Source: Psychrobacter nivimaris (GTDB lineage: Bacteria > Pseudomonadota > Gammaproteobacteria > Pseudomonadales > Moraxellaceae). From it: 64,000 nucleotides of DNA. The stretch covers positions 1 to 64,000 of the forward strand of contig NZ_VZIZ01000019.1 in assembly GCF_009812035.1 (NCBI RefSeq), written 5' to 3'. The notes beneath the pieces are model-generated. The model did not search any database, was not told the origin of the DNA, and saw only the letters and a list, made by a program, of their open reading frames with translations. Position numbers and translations under genes: made by a program. Within the stretch, counting starts at the first letter, position 1; each line of letters begins with the position of its first letter. Shown one piece after another: positions 8,804 to 17,819 of the stretch.

Positions 8804-9817
8804 CTAGAATAAATCTGGATAATCTTCTTCTAACTCTTTAATTTTCCGTAGTGTAGTAGTATGCATACTCATAGAATAAATCATAGGTTGCATAGAACCA
8901 CCTTCAACTACGCTAGACTTATATTCTGCCTCGCTTTCGCGATATTTTTTCCATTTCAGTATAGATTCCTTAAATAAGTCTTTATCAAAATCTAGCATAT
9001 CAGTAAAATCTTTATTTATTAATTTATTGATATAACCTTCAAGCTTTATATCAATTTTATCGAACTCGTTGTGAGCATGAATGTTCATGTCAGTTTGTGT
9101 TTCTGGGGCATCTGGATATAATTTAGACTGAATGAAATCAGTAGTGTTTTCCAAAAATATTTTAGTATCTGAAAATACCTCCTGAATGAAATCTTCATTA
9201 ATTTCTACCTTTATCCCAAACTCATGACAAAATATATGTCTTAGTTCAAATACAGTAGCAACACTCTTTAGAATTTTATTAGCATTATTTTTAAAACTAC
9301 TATTAATTAGTCTCTGTTCATCAAAAACGCTTTGAGTTTCAAAATTATTTAGTTCATGTAAGAATTTTATTCCTAACAATATTGAGATATTATTATCAAT
9401 ATCACTTATATTATTGCAAGATAGTGTGTGTGAAATGAACTCACCAATTGTTAATTTTTTACTCTGGATAGCATTAACTATATTATAGTCAAATTTTTTA
9501 TTTGAGTTGTTAAATTTTTCGACATTAATCGAGTAAGGTTCTCCATAATCTATAATCTCTGCATATAGAGAGCGAAAAAGCCCTTCCATACAGGCAACCA
9601 GAGCTATAGGTATATATTTGAAAACTTCTTCACTTAAATGACCTTTATTAGAATTATTTTTCAGTAACTCTTGTAATGAGTAAAGTCTCAAATAAAACTG
9701 ATGACTGTCCGCAAACTCATTTCTTGATTTTAATTCCATTATTTCTTTTATAGCATCTCTAGCCATCATAAAATCCTCATCGTAATGTAAATAACTTAAT
9801 TTATAATACTTCTTCAA
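8804..9817 (-). CDS. HEPN-like protein with C-terminal LprI/DUF1311-like segment
   Basis: A 337-residue protein without signal peptide or membrane helix. Residues 65-92 (KYIPIALVACMEGLFRSLYA...) and 185-230 are helical, and the second contains ELRHIFCHEFG, that is R193-x4-H198, the Rx4-6H signature of HEPN ribonuclease-type domains. Residues 283-330 have W289, YRESEAE, GGS (306-308), P311 and TTLRKIKEL, resembling the LprI/DUF1311 pattern, but the usual cysteines are absent. Both matches are motif-level only. The gene is AT-rich and lies upstream of the membrane protein gene at 8073-8753. By context it could belong to a phage-defence or toxin-like pair, but neither partner is a recognised antitoxin. 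An ordinary structural HEPN role is equally possible. Confidence 0.75.
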   Translation of the reverse strand: MKKYYKLSYLHYDEDFMMARDAIKEIMELKSRNEFADSHQFYLRLYSLQELLKNNSNKGHLSEEVFKYIPIALVACMEGLFRSLYAEIIDYGEPYSINVEKFNNSNKKFDYNIVNAIQSKKLTIGEFISHTLSCNNISDIDNNISILLGIKFLHELNNFETQSVFDEQRLINSSFKNNANKILKSVATVFELRHIFCHEFGIKVEINEDFIQEVFSDTKIFLENTTDFIQSKLYPDAPETQTDMNIHAHNEFDKIDIKLEGYINKLINKDFTDMLDFDKDLFKESILKWKKYRESEAEYKSSVVEGGSMQPMIYSMSMHTTTLRKIKELEEDYPDLF

Positions 9818-10134
9818 ATGGAAAACAAGTTCAAGCTATTAGGTTAAGTTGACTAAGCAAAACTAACAACTTATATTACGCAAAATCGTCTTGTTGGGTC
9901 TCGTTCCTCAACACCAACTTACTAATAATTTTGTGATTAAGTTATAAAAGTCGCCTTGAAACGCGTTTTCGCCACGATTGTAGCGGTTATCCTTGATTGA
10001 CCACTTGATTTAGGTGACTTAGCTAGGAGCAGTATCGAGATAATAAGAATACTACTAGCTATTCGTCACCACTCTAATTGACGACTAAGATATGAGCACA
10101 AGGTAGGATTAGCTCCCTATAAAAGCGCCCTCAA
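9818..10134. other. Intergenic region at the island edge
   Basis: 317 bases without a gene. It holds an imperfect inverted repeat, GGTGAC...AGTAT (10013-10035) facing ATACT...GTCACC (10049-10070), with internal mismatches and no T-run. A short GTTGGG/CACCAAC pair lies at 9894-9922. Both could be small repetitive elements marking the edge of the accessory island. Confidence 0.4.
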
Positions 10135-10416
10135 CTAAATAAATTCTCTTTCAACATTCATCACCCTTGCATCCACCGTGCGTTCTATTTTTTCTTCGAT
10201 CTGACTGCATTGCGACTCGATGTCCCGTTTAGAGAGTCCGACTATAACGAATGTCCATTCGCTGGCGTCATGCCGATCGCGCGCGCCGCTTTCGCACACC
10301 GCGACACTTGGCGTATTGCCAAAACGTGCGTGCAGGCCGCCCATACGTTGGCGCTTTTCTTTGAGTGAGCTACAGCCAGGTAGCGCAAAAGTCAGCGTTA
10401 AGATAGCGATATGCAT
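10135..10416 (-). CDS. DUF503 family protein (YlxP-like)
   Basis: 93 residues matching the DUF503 family: a start in beta-strand (MHIAILTLTFALPG), then SLKEKRQ, the most conserved block of the family, and a helical C-terminal half ending EREFI. The Bacillus relative YlxP is a small ferredoxin-like protein encoded near ribosome-assembly genes, but no firm function is known. The start is supported by AAGGAG six bases upstream. It is divergent from the exporter genes at 10519, with about 100 bases between. Confidence 0.85.
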   Translation of the reverse strand: MHIAILTLTFALPGCSSLKEKRQRMGGLHARFGNTPSVAVCESGARDRHDASEWTFVIVGLSKRDIESQCSQIEEKIERTVDARVMNVEREFI

Positions 10417-10518
10417 TTTATTCTCCTTGTGACAGTGGTTTACGCTTTATAATAGTAGCAAATAAGCAAGGCAAGTTATGCTATCTTTACCTCTATCCAT
10501 ATCGATATCGCAGCCAAT

Positions 10519-11322
10519 ATGCATATTCCTCCAATGACTTCTATCAGCTACGTACAGCAACAGCGCATCACTCGACTCTGCGTGCGCTGCGGCTTACTCC
10601 TTATGCAGTATGGCGCTGAGTCTGCCGTGGTAGTGGACTTATCGAAGCGCTTGGGATTTGCATTGGGAATGAGTAGCGTCGAGTGTTCGCTAAATTTTAA
10701 TGCGATCACTTTGACGACTATCTGTGATGAGCGCTGTATCACCACCACCCGAGACACCATCAACCAAAGTATCAATGTCAATTTACTCGTACAAATCCAG
10801 CAAATCGTCAATAAAACCGAAGCCACGATCAATAATAATGATTTGATTGACCGCACAACCCTTGCGTTTGATGAGTTGGATAAAACCGTGTATCCGACAT
10901 GGCTAGTCAGTATATTTGTCGGCGCTTCTTGTGCGGCGTTTGCCTATTTAAATGATGGCAGCTGGTCGATTACGGCGGTGACATTTATCGCGGGTATGGT
11001 GGCAATGTTCACCCGCATCTACTTAGCAAAGCACCACTTCAATCCCTTTATCACCGTCATTGCTACCGCTTTCATCGCCTCCTTGATCGGGGCGACGACC
11101 TATTATTTTGATATTGGTAATAACGCCGATATCGCTGTTGCCTCCAGCGTATTGCTACTGGTGCCCAGCTTTCCGTTGATTAACTCCTTATCCGATATCT
11201 TAAAAGGCTATGTCAATATTGGCGTTGGGCGTGCGGTCTTTACCTATATGCTCACCTTATCCGCGTGTGTCGGTATCGTAATGGCACTGGTTTTACTTCG
11301 CATACAGCACTGGGGGTTTTAA
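10519..11322 (+). CDS. yjjP: YjjP-like / ThrE-type exporter, large subunit
   Basis: A 267-residue membrane protein of the ThrE/DUF1212 family. The N-terminal 125 residues are soluble (RLCVRCGLLLMQYGAESAVV is the family's opening helix). About five hydrophobic helices follow from residue 128 to 265, including VLLLVPSFPLINSLSDILKG. In E. coli YjjP acts with YjjB as a succinate exporter; Corynebacterium ThrE, which fuses both halves, exports threonine and serine. The next gene starts one base past this stop and encodes the YjjB half, so the two form one complex and one operon. The transported solute cannot be read from sequence. Confidence 0.88.
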   Translation: MHIPPMTSISYVQQQRITRLCVRCGLLLMQYGAESAVVVDLSKRLGFALGMSSVECSLNFNAITLTTICDERCITTTRDTINQSINVNLLVQIQQIVNKTEATINNNDLIDRTTLAFDELDKTVYPTWLVSIFVGASCAAFAYLNDGSWSITAVTFIAGMVAMFTRIYLAKHHFNPFITVIATAFIASLIGATTYYFDIGNNADIAVASSVLLLVPSFPLINSLSDILKGYVNIGVGRAVFTYMLTLSACVGIVMALVLLRIQHWGF

Positions 11323-11323
11323 G

Positions 11324-11776
11324 ATGTGGTTTATTAAAACCGTCGTACTGTCTTGTATCATTACCCTTGGTTGGACGCTAATGTTTAGCGTACCCAAACG
11401 CTATATCTTGCCGTGTTTACTGATGACCGCATTTGGCTTTGGGTTAAAGACAGCGCTCGTTTATCAACACATTCATATCGTGGTTGCTAGCTTTTTTGGC
11501 GCGATGCTTGCTAGCTTTTTGGGCGTGTATTTTTCTAAGAAATATACTCTACCTCCCAAAGCGCTCATCTCGCCCAGTGTCATCTGCATGATGCCTGGTA
11601 TCGCCGCCTATAAGGCGATGGTCAGTATGGTACAGATCGGCTATTTTGGCTTTTCAGATGAGTTATTTAGCCAAATGATGGTGTACTTGTTTGAAGCTTT
11701 ATTTGTCACCTCGGGATTGGTACTTGGCTTGTCTATTCCAGGGCTGTTATTTTATAGACGTCGTCCTATTGTATAA
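11324..11776 (+). CDS. yjjB: YjjB-like / ThrE-type exporter, small subunit
   Basis: 150 residues, about four to five transmembrane helices, corresponding to the C-terminal half of ThrE-type exporters (DUF3815). The segment LISPSVICMMPGIAAYKAM contains the PG pair typical of this family, in a position parallel to the VPSFPLINS of its partner. The gene starts one base after the yjjP stop, so translation is likely coupled. Length agrees with E. coli YjjB. It should sit in the inner membrane with YjjP; the substrate may be a dicarboxylate or a small amino acid. Confidence 0.87.
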   Translation: MWFIKTVVLSCIITLGWTLMFSVPKRYILPCLLMTAFGFGLKTALVYQHIHIVVASFFGAMLASFLGVYFSKKYTLPPKALISPSVICMMPGIAAYKAMVSMVQIGYFGFSDELFSQMMVYLFEALFVTSGLVLGLSIPGLLFYRRRPIV

Positions 11777-11950
11777 ATGGGTTTAAGTAGATTTAAATAT
11801 CTAGATGCTAGGCTTTTCTTAACCAAGCACCGTTTGTAGTCAAGCGATTCAACATACGCTAACCATAAAAAACTTGTAAGATGAATGATAAGACCCATTA
11901 CAGTAGAGTCGGAAACAGCACCAATAGCAACTTAATAAAGAGACCGTATT

Positions 11951-13315
11951 ATGACCAAACATTATGACTATATCGCCATTGGCGGCGGTAGCGGCGGCAT
12001 CGCCTCACTCAACCGTGCAGCAAACTATGGCAAAAAGTGCGCTATTATCGAAGCCAACCAATTGGGCGGCACGTGTGTGAATTTGGGCTGCGTTCCCAAA
12101 AAGGTCATGTGGTATGGCGCGCAAGTAGCTGAAGCCATCCATAAATATGCGCCAGATTATGGTTTTGATGTTGAGTTAAAAGGTTTTGACTTCCAAAAGC
12201 TGGTACAGAGCCGCCAACAATATATCGAAAACATTCACCGCGCTTATGATAACAACTTGGCCAAAAACGGCGTCGAAGTGATCAAAGGTTTTGCTAAGTT
12301 CGTCGATACCAATACCGTCGAAGTAAATGGCGAGCTGATTACCGCTGACCATATTTTGATTGCTACGGGCGGTCATCCGATTCAACCAGATATCAAAGGT
12401 GCAGAATACGGCATCGATTCTGATGGATTCTTTGCGTTGAATCATTTGCCAAAACGCGTGGCGATTGTGGGTGCAGGCTATATCGCTGTCGAAATCGCAG
12501 GCGTGTTAAACAGTCTGGGTGCCGAAGTGCATTTGTATGTACGTAAACACTCGCCACTACGTACGTTTGACCATACTATCGTAGAGACTTTGCTGATAGA
12601 AATGGAGCAAGCTGGCATCAAGTTACACACCAATACGGTGATCAGTGAAGTCAATAAAAATGACGATGACAGCCTCGATTTAACCACCCACGATGGCGGT
12701 GAAGACTGTATCGATACTGTTGACTGCTTGATTTGGGCGATTGGTCGTGCACCATCGACTGATGGAATCAATCTGCAAGTGACAGGGGTCGAGACAACCG
12801 AGACGGGTAAAATTAAAGTCGATAAATTCCAAAACACCAACGTCGATGGTATTTATGCGGTTGGCGATATTATCGAGAACAGCGTAGATTTAACGCCCGT
12901 AGCGATTGCCGCAGGTCGTCGTTTATCCGAGCGTTTGTTTAACAATAAGCCCAATGAGCATTTGAACTACTCGTTGATACCGACCGTGATTTTTACTCAT
13001 CCGGCTATCGGTACGATTGGGCTATCTGAAATCGACGCGGTAGAACACTATGGCAAAGAAAACATCAAGTGTTATACCTCAAGCTTTACCGATATGTATA
13101 GCGCGGTCACTCAACATCGTCAAAAATGCACCATGAAGCTAGTATGCTTGGGCAATGACGAAAAAGTCATTGGTTTGCATGGTATTGGTTTTGGCGTCGA
13201 TGAGATGATTCAAGGCTTCGCAGTCGCTATCAAAATGGGCGCGACTAAGGCTGACTTTGATAATACCGTTGCCATTCATCCAACTGGCTCGGAAGAGTTT
13301 GTGACGATGCGTTAA
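11951..13315 (+). CDS. gor: Glutathione-disulfide reductase
   Basis: Reduces glutathione disulfide with NADPH and keeps the cytosolic thiol pool reduced. At 454 residues it is close to E. coli Gor (450). FAD-binding GGGSGGIAS is at residues 11-19. The redox pair is C42 and C47 in [13 protein letters not shown]. The NADPH site is [20 protein letters not shown] with [11 protein letters not shown] carrying the two arginines that select the phosphate of NADPH. A second FAD motif reads YAVGDI. The dimer-interface catalytic base is in HPTGSEEF near the C-terminus. Single gene with its own terminator. It probably supports the glutathione-dependent formaldehyde route whose hydrolase is at 46673-47563. 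Confidence 0.97.
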   Translation: MTKHYDYIAIGGGSGGIASLNRAANYGKKCAIIEANQLGGTCVNLGCVPKKVMWYGAQVAEAIHKYAPDYGFDVELKGFDFQKLVQSRQQYIENIHRAYDNNLAKNGVEVIKGFAKFVDTNTVEVNGELITADHILIATGGHPIQPDIKGAEYGIDSDGFFALNHLPKRVAIVGAGYIAVEIAGVLNSLGAEVHLYVRKHSPLRTFDHTIVETLLIEMEQAGIKLHTNTVISEVNKNDDDSLDLTTHDGGEDCIDTVDCLIWAIGRAPSTDGINLQVTGVETTETGKIKVDKFQNTNVDGIYAVGDIIENSVDLTPVAIAAGRRLSERLFNNKPNEHLNYSLIPTVIFTHPAIGTIGLSEIDAVEHYGKENIKCYTSSFTDMYSAVTQHRQKCTMKLVCLGNDEKVIGLHGIGFGVDEMIQGFAVAIKMGATKADFDNTVAIHPTGSEEFVTMR

Positions 13316-13352
13316 GCTCACTGTTTAACGTTTCTCTTATTCTTAGCTATTA

Positions 13353-13386
13353 TAAAAAAGGATGCCATTTGAGCGTCCTTTTTTAT
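13353..13386 (+). terminator. Terminator of gor
   Basis: AAAAAAGGATGC pairs with GCGTCCTTTTTT (one G-U pair) with a T-run, about 40 bases after the gor stop. Confidence 0.85.
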
Positions 13387-13565
13387 TTTCAGTCATGACG
13401 TAAGCATATAGCTTCGTAGGTCTAAAACTGACTCATTACTTTTATATCGCACTGATGACTACTGTATTTTTCTAATTATTATTTGCATTAAGAAATTTAA
13501 AGCAAGGCATACTGACAGCGCAATCCTGTTGCTGCTATGATGCCCTTAATACTGACCGTTGAGAG

Positions 13566-13778
13566 ATGACTGTGTGGCAGGTGTACTTATTTATATTACC
13601 GATTGGGCTTGGCATCATGACATTAGCAGCGAGTTTGTTGTTCTTATTCGCTTATCTCATGTCGGATGATAATGCCACGCGCTTGCCAGCATTTAACTGG
13701 TTCAAGCGCTTAATCATTGTGGCATTTATGCTGCTGAGTATTGGTCTGTTTATGACCTTTGGTCATTTTTGGGGTTAA
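13566..13778 (+). CDS. Small membrane protein, unknown
   Basis: 70 residues with two hydrophobic helices, about 5-32 and 47-66, joined by a polar loop (MSDDNATRLPAFNWFKR). The pattern of hydrophobic helices and a basic loop is that of a genuine small inner-membrane protein rather than a chance frame. A GAGAG stretch lies just upstream of the ATG. I do not recognise the family. It faces the GNAT gene, with 44 bases between the two stop codons. Expression is plausible but unproven. Confidence 0.6.
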   Translation: MTVWQVYLFILPIGLGIMTLAASLLFLFAYLMSDDNATRLPAFNWFKRLIIVAFMLLSIGLFMTFGHFWG

Positions 13779-13822
13779 TTTAGGTAGAATATTTTTTAAT
13801 GCTTTTTACTAGGCCAAGTTGA

Positions 13823-14428
13823 TTAGCTAACGACTTTTTCTAGTTCTAATAGCTCTAAATCATCACGCTTTGGCTCGCCATTGTTGCCATCATTGGGAAA
13901 TGGCATTTTATTACCATTGAACTGATAACCACGACGCTGATAGTAAGCCAAAAGCTCAGGACGATGACTTAGTATAGACATAGTCAGACGACTTGGCTGA
14001 TTCAGTGACTGTAAGTGGCGATCTGCAAAGGTCTCAGCCGCTTGTAGTATTACATTACCAACACCCTTCCCTTGTAGCACAGGATGTACCGCAAACATGC
14101 CGATATAGGCTTTTTTGTTCGAGGCAGCGTCAGTTTTAATATCGACAGCGATACAGCCAAGTATTTCACCCGTTTCGTCTCCATCACGATCGCCCGTTGT
14201 GGTTTTCGGATAAACGAAGTAATAGTGATTAGGTTCATTGATTACGGCGGCGAGCTCCGCTGGTGTGGTTCGAATACCACCGATCAAATCGGCCTCATTG
14301 GTCCAGCCCGCTGTCTCGCGATAGCAGCAGTTCAATAATTGTTCAAGTGCGCCAATATCCTCCAATGTCGCTTCACGTAGAAATACGGACTCTTTATTAA
14401 AATGGTCTGTGTTTATATTGCTGCTCAT
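13823..14428 (-). CDS. GNAT-family N-acetyltransferase
   Basis: 201 residues with a GNAT fold. REATLEDIGALEQLLNCCY is the N-terminal helix and strand. YIGMFAVHPVLQGKGVGNVI carries the V-x-P and Q/R-x-x-G-x-G/A acetyl-CoA loop (QGKGVG). LAYYQRRGYQFNG is the usual C-terminal Y-x-x-x-G-F-like block. The acceptor is unknown; this family acetylates amino groups of small molecules, antibiotics or proteins. The gene is downstream of the Rieske/FAD reductase gene on the same strand with 88 bases between, so a shared transcript is possible. Confidence 0.88.
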   Translation of the reverse strand: MSSNINTDHFNKESVFLREATLEDIGALEQLLNCCYRETAGWTNEADLIGGIRTTPAELAAVINEPNHYYFVYPKTTTGDRDGDETGEILGCIAVDIKTDAASNKKAYIGMFAVHPVLQGKGVGNVILQAAETFADRHLQSLNQPSRLTMSILSHRPELLAYYQRRGYQFNGNKMPFPNDGNNGEPKRDDLELLELEKVVS

Positions 14429-14516
14429 ATTATAATTTTTCCTTTTTCACTCATATAAAAAAACTGACTTAGGTCACTAAGCCAGCTTAAATACTAATAC
14501 TTATTGCTTAATAGTA

Positions 14517-16166
14517 CTAGCGCGATAATACATGCGCTTGCTCAATAATATCAAGACCTGCATTGAGCTGCGCGCGCGTCGGTGCATGACCACGGCGTAA
14601 TAGCTCGGAGAAGGCAACCAACTCTTTATCACGTCCAAGCGTACTTGCCGCACTAGCTCGTGTGTCTTCGCCGTCATCATCGAAGTAGTATTCTATATAA
14701 TCGTGCGTATCTAGCGTACCAAATAGGATATTGTGATCTGGTGTCTCGGCATGACCACTATAGCGTAGGCTCTTGCCATATTGCATGGTCCAAAAGAAAG
14801 GGATACGCGCCTCTAATGAGTCAACACTGTCATCGTTCAATATCGCAGCAGCCGTAACCATGCCATGCTGCAGCGCCACGCGCCAATGCTCGATACGCAT
14901 GCGACCCATTTGATTGCTAGCTTTTGCAATATCACCTAGCGCGTAGACGCCATCGCGCAGCTGTAGATGAGCGTCGACTTGTACACCATCTGGATCATTA
15001 ACTTCACGCAATATCTCTGTACGTGGAGATACGCCAGTACCCAGTATCACGATATCAGCATCGATGTGTTCACCACTCGACAGTGTGACACCGCCTACAT
15101 TTGAGAAAGCCTGATTATTATTATCTCCATCCTTGCCCACTTGACGATCAACCTTAGTAATTTCATCGACGGTTGCATCAAACACAAAATTGATGCCCTT
15201 CTCTTTATGTAATTTAATTAAGGCATTACTCACCGTTTCAGAGACAATATTGCCCATCACACGGCTACCTTGCCCAATCACTGTAATAGAAGCTGTCGTA
15301 CCTGCTTGTGCTAATGCCGACGCGGTCTCCATACCGATAAAACCTGTACCGATGATCACCACGCGCTGATCATGACTGGCCGCTTTAATTAATTTGGCAT
15401 CACTCATGCTACGTAGCGTATATACGCCATCCATCTCAGCACCTTTAATAGGTGGTAAGTTTGGTTTAGCACCAGTGGCGATGACCAAGAAGTCTGCAGT
15501 TTGTCGTTCGCTGTTGCCATCATTATCCTCTATGACGACGGTCGCTTCATCGGGTAGCACTTCGCTAACCGTTTGGTTGAGGCGTAACTCAATATTATTG
15601 TTACTTGCCCAATCAGCACCGCCTAATAGCAGCTTGTCCTCGTCCATCTTGCCTGCCAAAAACGCTTTGGATAATAAAGGTCGGTTGTAAGGAGCTTTAT
15701 CATCCTTACTAATCAACGTAATCTTGCCGCCATAACCACCCTGACGCAACTGGTCGGCTGTCATAAATCCTGCACCGCCCCCACCAACGATAATAGTATG
15801 GGTATCAGTCAATTTATCACTTTCGACCTGCCCCGTTACCTGAGTTGAGGTATCAATTGTCAGATTATCACCATCATGAGTCAGTTCGTACTGGGTCAAG
15901 CCTTTAGTCGCTATCGGCTCTAATAGGGTGCCATCGCGACTATCAAAAGTTGCATGATGCCAAGGACAAACTACCCGATTGCCACAGCGTAATCCATTAC
16001 CCAAATCTGCGCCCGCATGTGGGCACTTACCATCGAATGCACGGAACTCATCGTCATCGCGAGTGATTAAAATGATACTATCGTCTTCTTGCTTATATGA
16101 TTTCATGCCACCGCTTGGAATATCCGCTTTACTGATGGTGACTGTGTTGATCGTTGCGTCGGTCAT
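14517..16166 (-). CDS. Rieske [2Fe-2S] plus FAD-dependent reductase
   Basis: 549 residues fusing two redox modules. Residues 8-105 are a Rieske domain with C48-x-H50 (CPHAGADLGNG) and C67-x2-H70 (CPWHHATFD) as the cluster ligands. Residues 120-430 form a pyridine-nucleotide disulfide-type FAD reductase: IIVGGGGAGFMTADQL for FAD, VVIIGTGFIGMETASALAQ for NAD(P)H, and GVYALGDIA for FAD. The last 90 residues match the C-terminal domain of ferredoxin-reductase-like enzymes (IPFFWTMQYGKSLRYSGHAE). This is the architecture of AIFM3-like proteins and of some ferredoxin or rubredoxin reductases. The electron partner is unknown. The start has an AAGGAAG ribosome site. Confidence 0.9.
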   Translation of the reverse strand: MTDATINTVTISKADIPSGGMKSYKQEDDSIILITRDDDEFRAFDGKCPHAGADLGNGLRCGNRVVCPWHHATFDSRDGTLLEPIATKGLTQYELTHDGDNLTIDTSTQVTGQVESDKLTDTHTIIVGGGGAGFMTADQLRQGGYGGKITLISKDDKAPYNRPLLSKAFLAGKMDEDKLLLGGADWASNNNIELRLNQTVSEVLPDEATVVIEDNDGNSERQTADFLVIATGAKPNLPPIKGAEMDGVYTLRSMSDAKLIKAASHDQRVVIIGTGFIGMETASALAQAGTTASITVIGQGSRVMGNIVSETVSNALIKLHKEKGINFVFDATVDEITKVDRQVGKDGDNNNQAFSNVGGVTLSSGEHIDADIVILGTGVSPRTEILREVNDPDGVQVDAHLQLRDGVYALGDIAKASNQMGRMRIEHWRVALQHGMVTAAAILNDDSVDSLEARIPFFWTMQYGKSLRYSGHAETPDHNILFGTLDTHDYIEYYFDDDGEDTRASAASTLGRDKELVAFSELLRRGHAPTRAQLNAGLDIIEQAHVLSR

Positions 16167-16409
16167 AATGCTTCCTTAACAGTTATAATGATGTCTAATG
16201 ACAGCAGGTTGAAAATGACCGTAACCAACCAGACAAATTCAACTTATCCTATTATTTTTAATATGCTATGCATTGATAGTAGCAAGAGCGCCGCGCACAC
16301 GATGTTTTTTTGTATGTTTGCTGCGTTGCAAAACGTAATTATGCGACTTTGCTTTCCGCACTCTTTTTACTTCTAATCATTATTAATAAACAAAATAAAA
16401 GACGACCTT

Positions 16410-17714
16410 ATGACTTCTCAAGACAACCAAAACGAAATAACTATTACTTCTCAAGATAGTTTAGATAGCCAAGCTGCTACTCTTGATCCAATAGCTGTTG
16501 CTCAAAACGCTAATGAACGAACAGCTAGTGAGCAAATTGACCTAGCTCATATTGATATTACCACTATTACAGATACTGCAAATTTGCCACAGCCAAGTTT
16601 GCAGCCGATACAGCAAGCGACTTATAAAGCCAATGCGACTGATTTTATCGTTAATGAGCTATTGCCGTTAGACTTCACTGGTGAAGGTGAGCATTTATGG
16701 CTACATATTGAAAAATCAGGCATGAATACTGCTTATCTGGCGAAACTACTGTCAGAGTGGGCAGACATTCCATTGCGTGACGTCGGCTACTCAGGGTTAA
16801 AGGATCGTCATGCGTTGACGACCCAATGGTTCAGTTTGCGTATACCAAAAAAACAATTACCGCCTACTGAGTTTGCACCAGTAGATATCGGTGAAAATGA
16901 GACTGTCACTATCCTTGCGCAGCATTGGCACAATAAAAAACTCAATCGCGGTACGCACCGTGCCAATCAGTTTGTTATTACTTTACGTGATATCCAGTTT
17001 GCGAGCGCTAGTGACGAAAATGGCGAAAATGACGCATTACCCGAGCAACTACTATCTGCAAAAGAGGCCGTCGAGCAGCATCTAACGCGCATTGGCAAAA
17101 ACGGTGTACCCAATTATTTTGGTCCACAGCGTTTTGGCCGTCAGGGTAACAACGTCAGAGAAGCTTTATCACTGTTTGCTCGTCCACCGCGAGAGCCTCG
17201 CCCGCAACCAAAAAAGAGCAAACGCAAACGTGCCCCGCGCGAGCAAAATACGATGGAATTGTCTGCTGCACGTAGCTTGATATTTAATGAGATATTGGCA
17301 GCGCGAGTACGTGATGGTAGCTGGAACACTGGCCTAGCAGGTGAAGTATTTAATTTAGATGGTTCAGGATCGATATTCACTAGTGAAACACTAGATGATA
17401 CGTTGCATGCTCGTATTGATAGTGGTGATATTCATCCAACTGCCGTGCTATGGGGTACGGGTAACGATAAAGTTACCGGTAGCGCTGCAGATTTAGAAAC
17501 CGAGGTAGTGCAACACAGCCCCCTACTCATGCGACTAGCAACTGGATTAGAGCAGCGTGATATTAAGGCACAAAGACGAGCGCTACGCCTACCGATTGAG
17601 GTGTTAAGTTGGGAGTGGTCGGATGATCAGACGCTGGTATTAAACTTTACTTTGAAGACGGGTAGCTTTGCCACAAGTGTGCTCGCAAGCTTAGTGCAGG
17701 AATTAGCGTCTTGA
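16410..17714 (+). CDS. truD: tRNA pseudouridine(13) synthase TruD
   Basis: TruD isomerises U13 of certain tRNAs to pseudouridine. The 434-residue protein carries the signature GYSGLKDRHALTTQWFS with the catalytic Asp at position 132 and VPNYFGPQRFGRQGNN, another TruD hallmark. TKATDFIVNE-type start of the domain appears near residue 72. The first 65 residues are Gln, Ser and Thr rich and not part of the usual fold, so translation could begin further in; no better-supported internal ATG was found. A basic stretch (KKSKRKRAPREQ) near residue 268 lies in the inserted TRUD domain. It converges with the diguanylate cyclase gene. Confidence 0.95.
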   Translation: MTSQDNQNEITITSQDSLDSQAATLDPIAVAQNANERTASEQIDLAHIDITTITDTANLPQPSLQPIQQATYKANATDFIVNELLPLDFTGEGEHLWLHIEKSGMNTAYLAKLLSEWADIPLRDVGYSGLKDRHALTTQWFSLRIPKKQLPPTEFAPVDIGENETVTILAQHWHNKKLNRGTHRANQFVITLRDIQFASASDENGENDALPEQLLSAKEAVEQHLTRIGKNGVPNYFGPQRFGRQGNNVREALSLFARPPREPRPQPKKSKRKRAPREQNTMELSAARSLIFNEILAARVRDGSWNTGLAGEVFNLDGSGSIFTSETLDDTLHARIDSGDIHPTAVLWGTGNDKVTGSAADLETEVVQHSPLLMRLATGLEQRDIKAQRRALRLPIEVLSWEWSDDQTLVLNFTLKTGSFATSVLASLVQELAS

Positions 17715-17755
17715 TTGGATTAAATCGAAGCCTCAATTGGATCAATCAATAGAAT

Positions 17756-17802
17756 ATCAGCCATACCGATAGTACTTACACAGTCTTAGTGGCATGGCTG
17801 AT
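17756..17802. terminator. Hairpin between convergent truD and diguanylate cyclase genes
   Basis: ATCAGCCATACC faces GGCATGGCTGAT with one mismatch, loop about 23 bases. There is no strong T-run, so it is only a candidate terminator for the convergent pair. Confidence 0.4.
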
Positions 17803-17819
17803 CGTTAATAAATTAATGG

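Noticed and set aside
8073..9817. Calling the island a toxin-antitoxin pair
   Set aside because: The partner is a membrane-anchored protein of 226 residues, not a MNT-type or DNA-binding antitoxin; only a looser hypothesis is justified.
14517..16166. Reading the Rieske/FAD gene as an aromatic-ring dioxygenase component
   Set aside because: No oxygenase alpha-subunit gene is nearby and the fused FAD reductase matches AIFM3-like proteins better.
16410..16620. Later start for truD
   Set aside because: The extra N-terminal 65 residues are unusual, but no in-frame ATG with a ribosome site was found closer to the domain.
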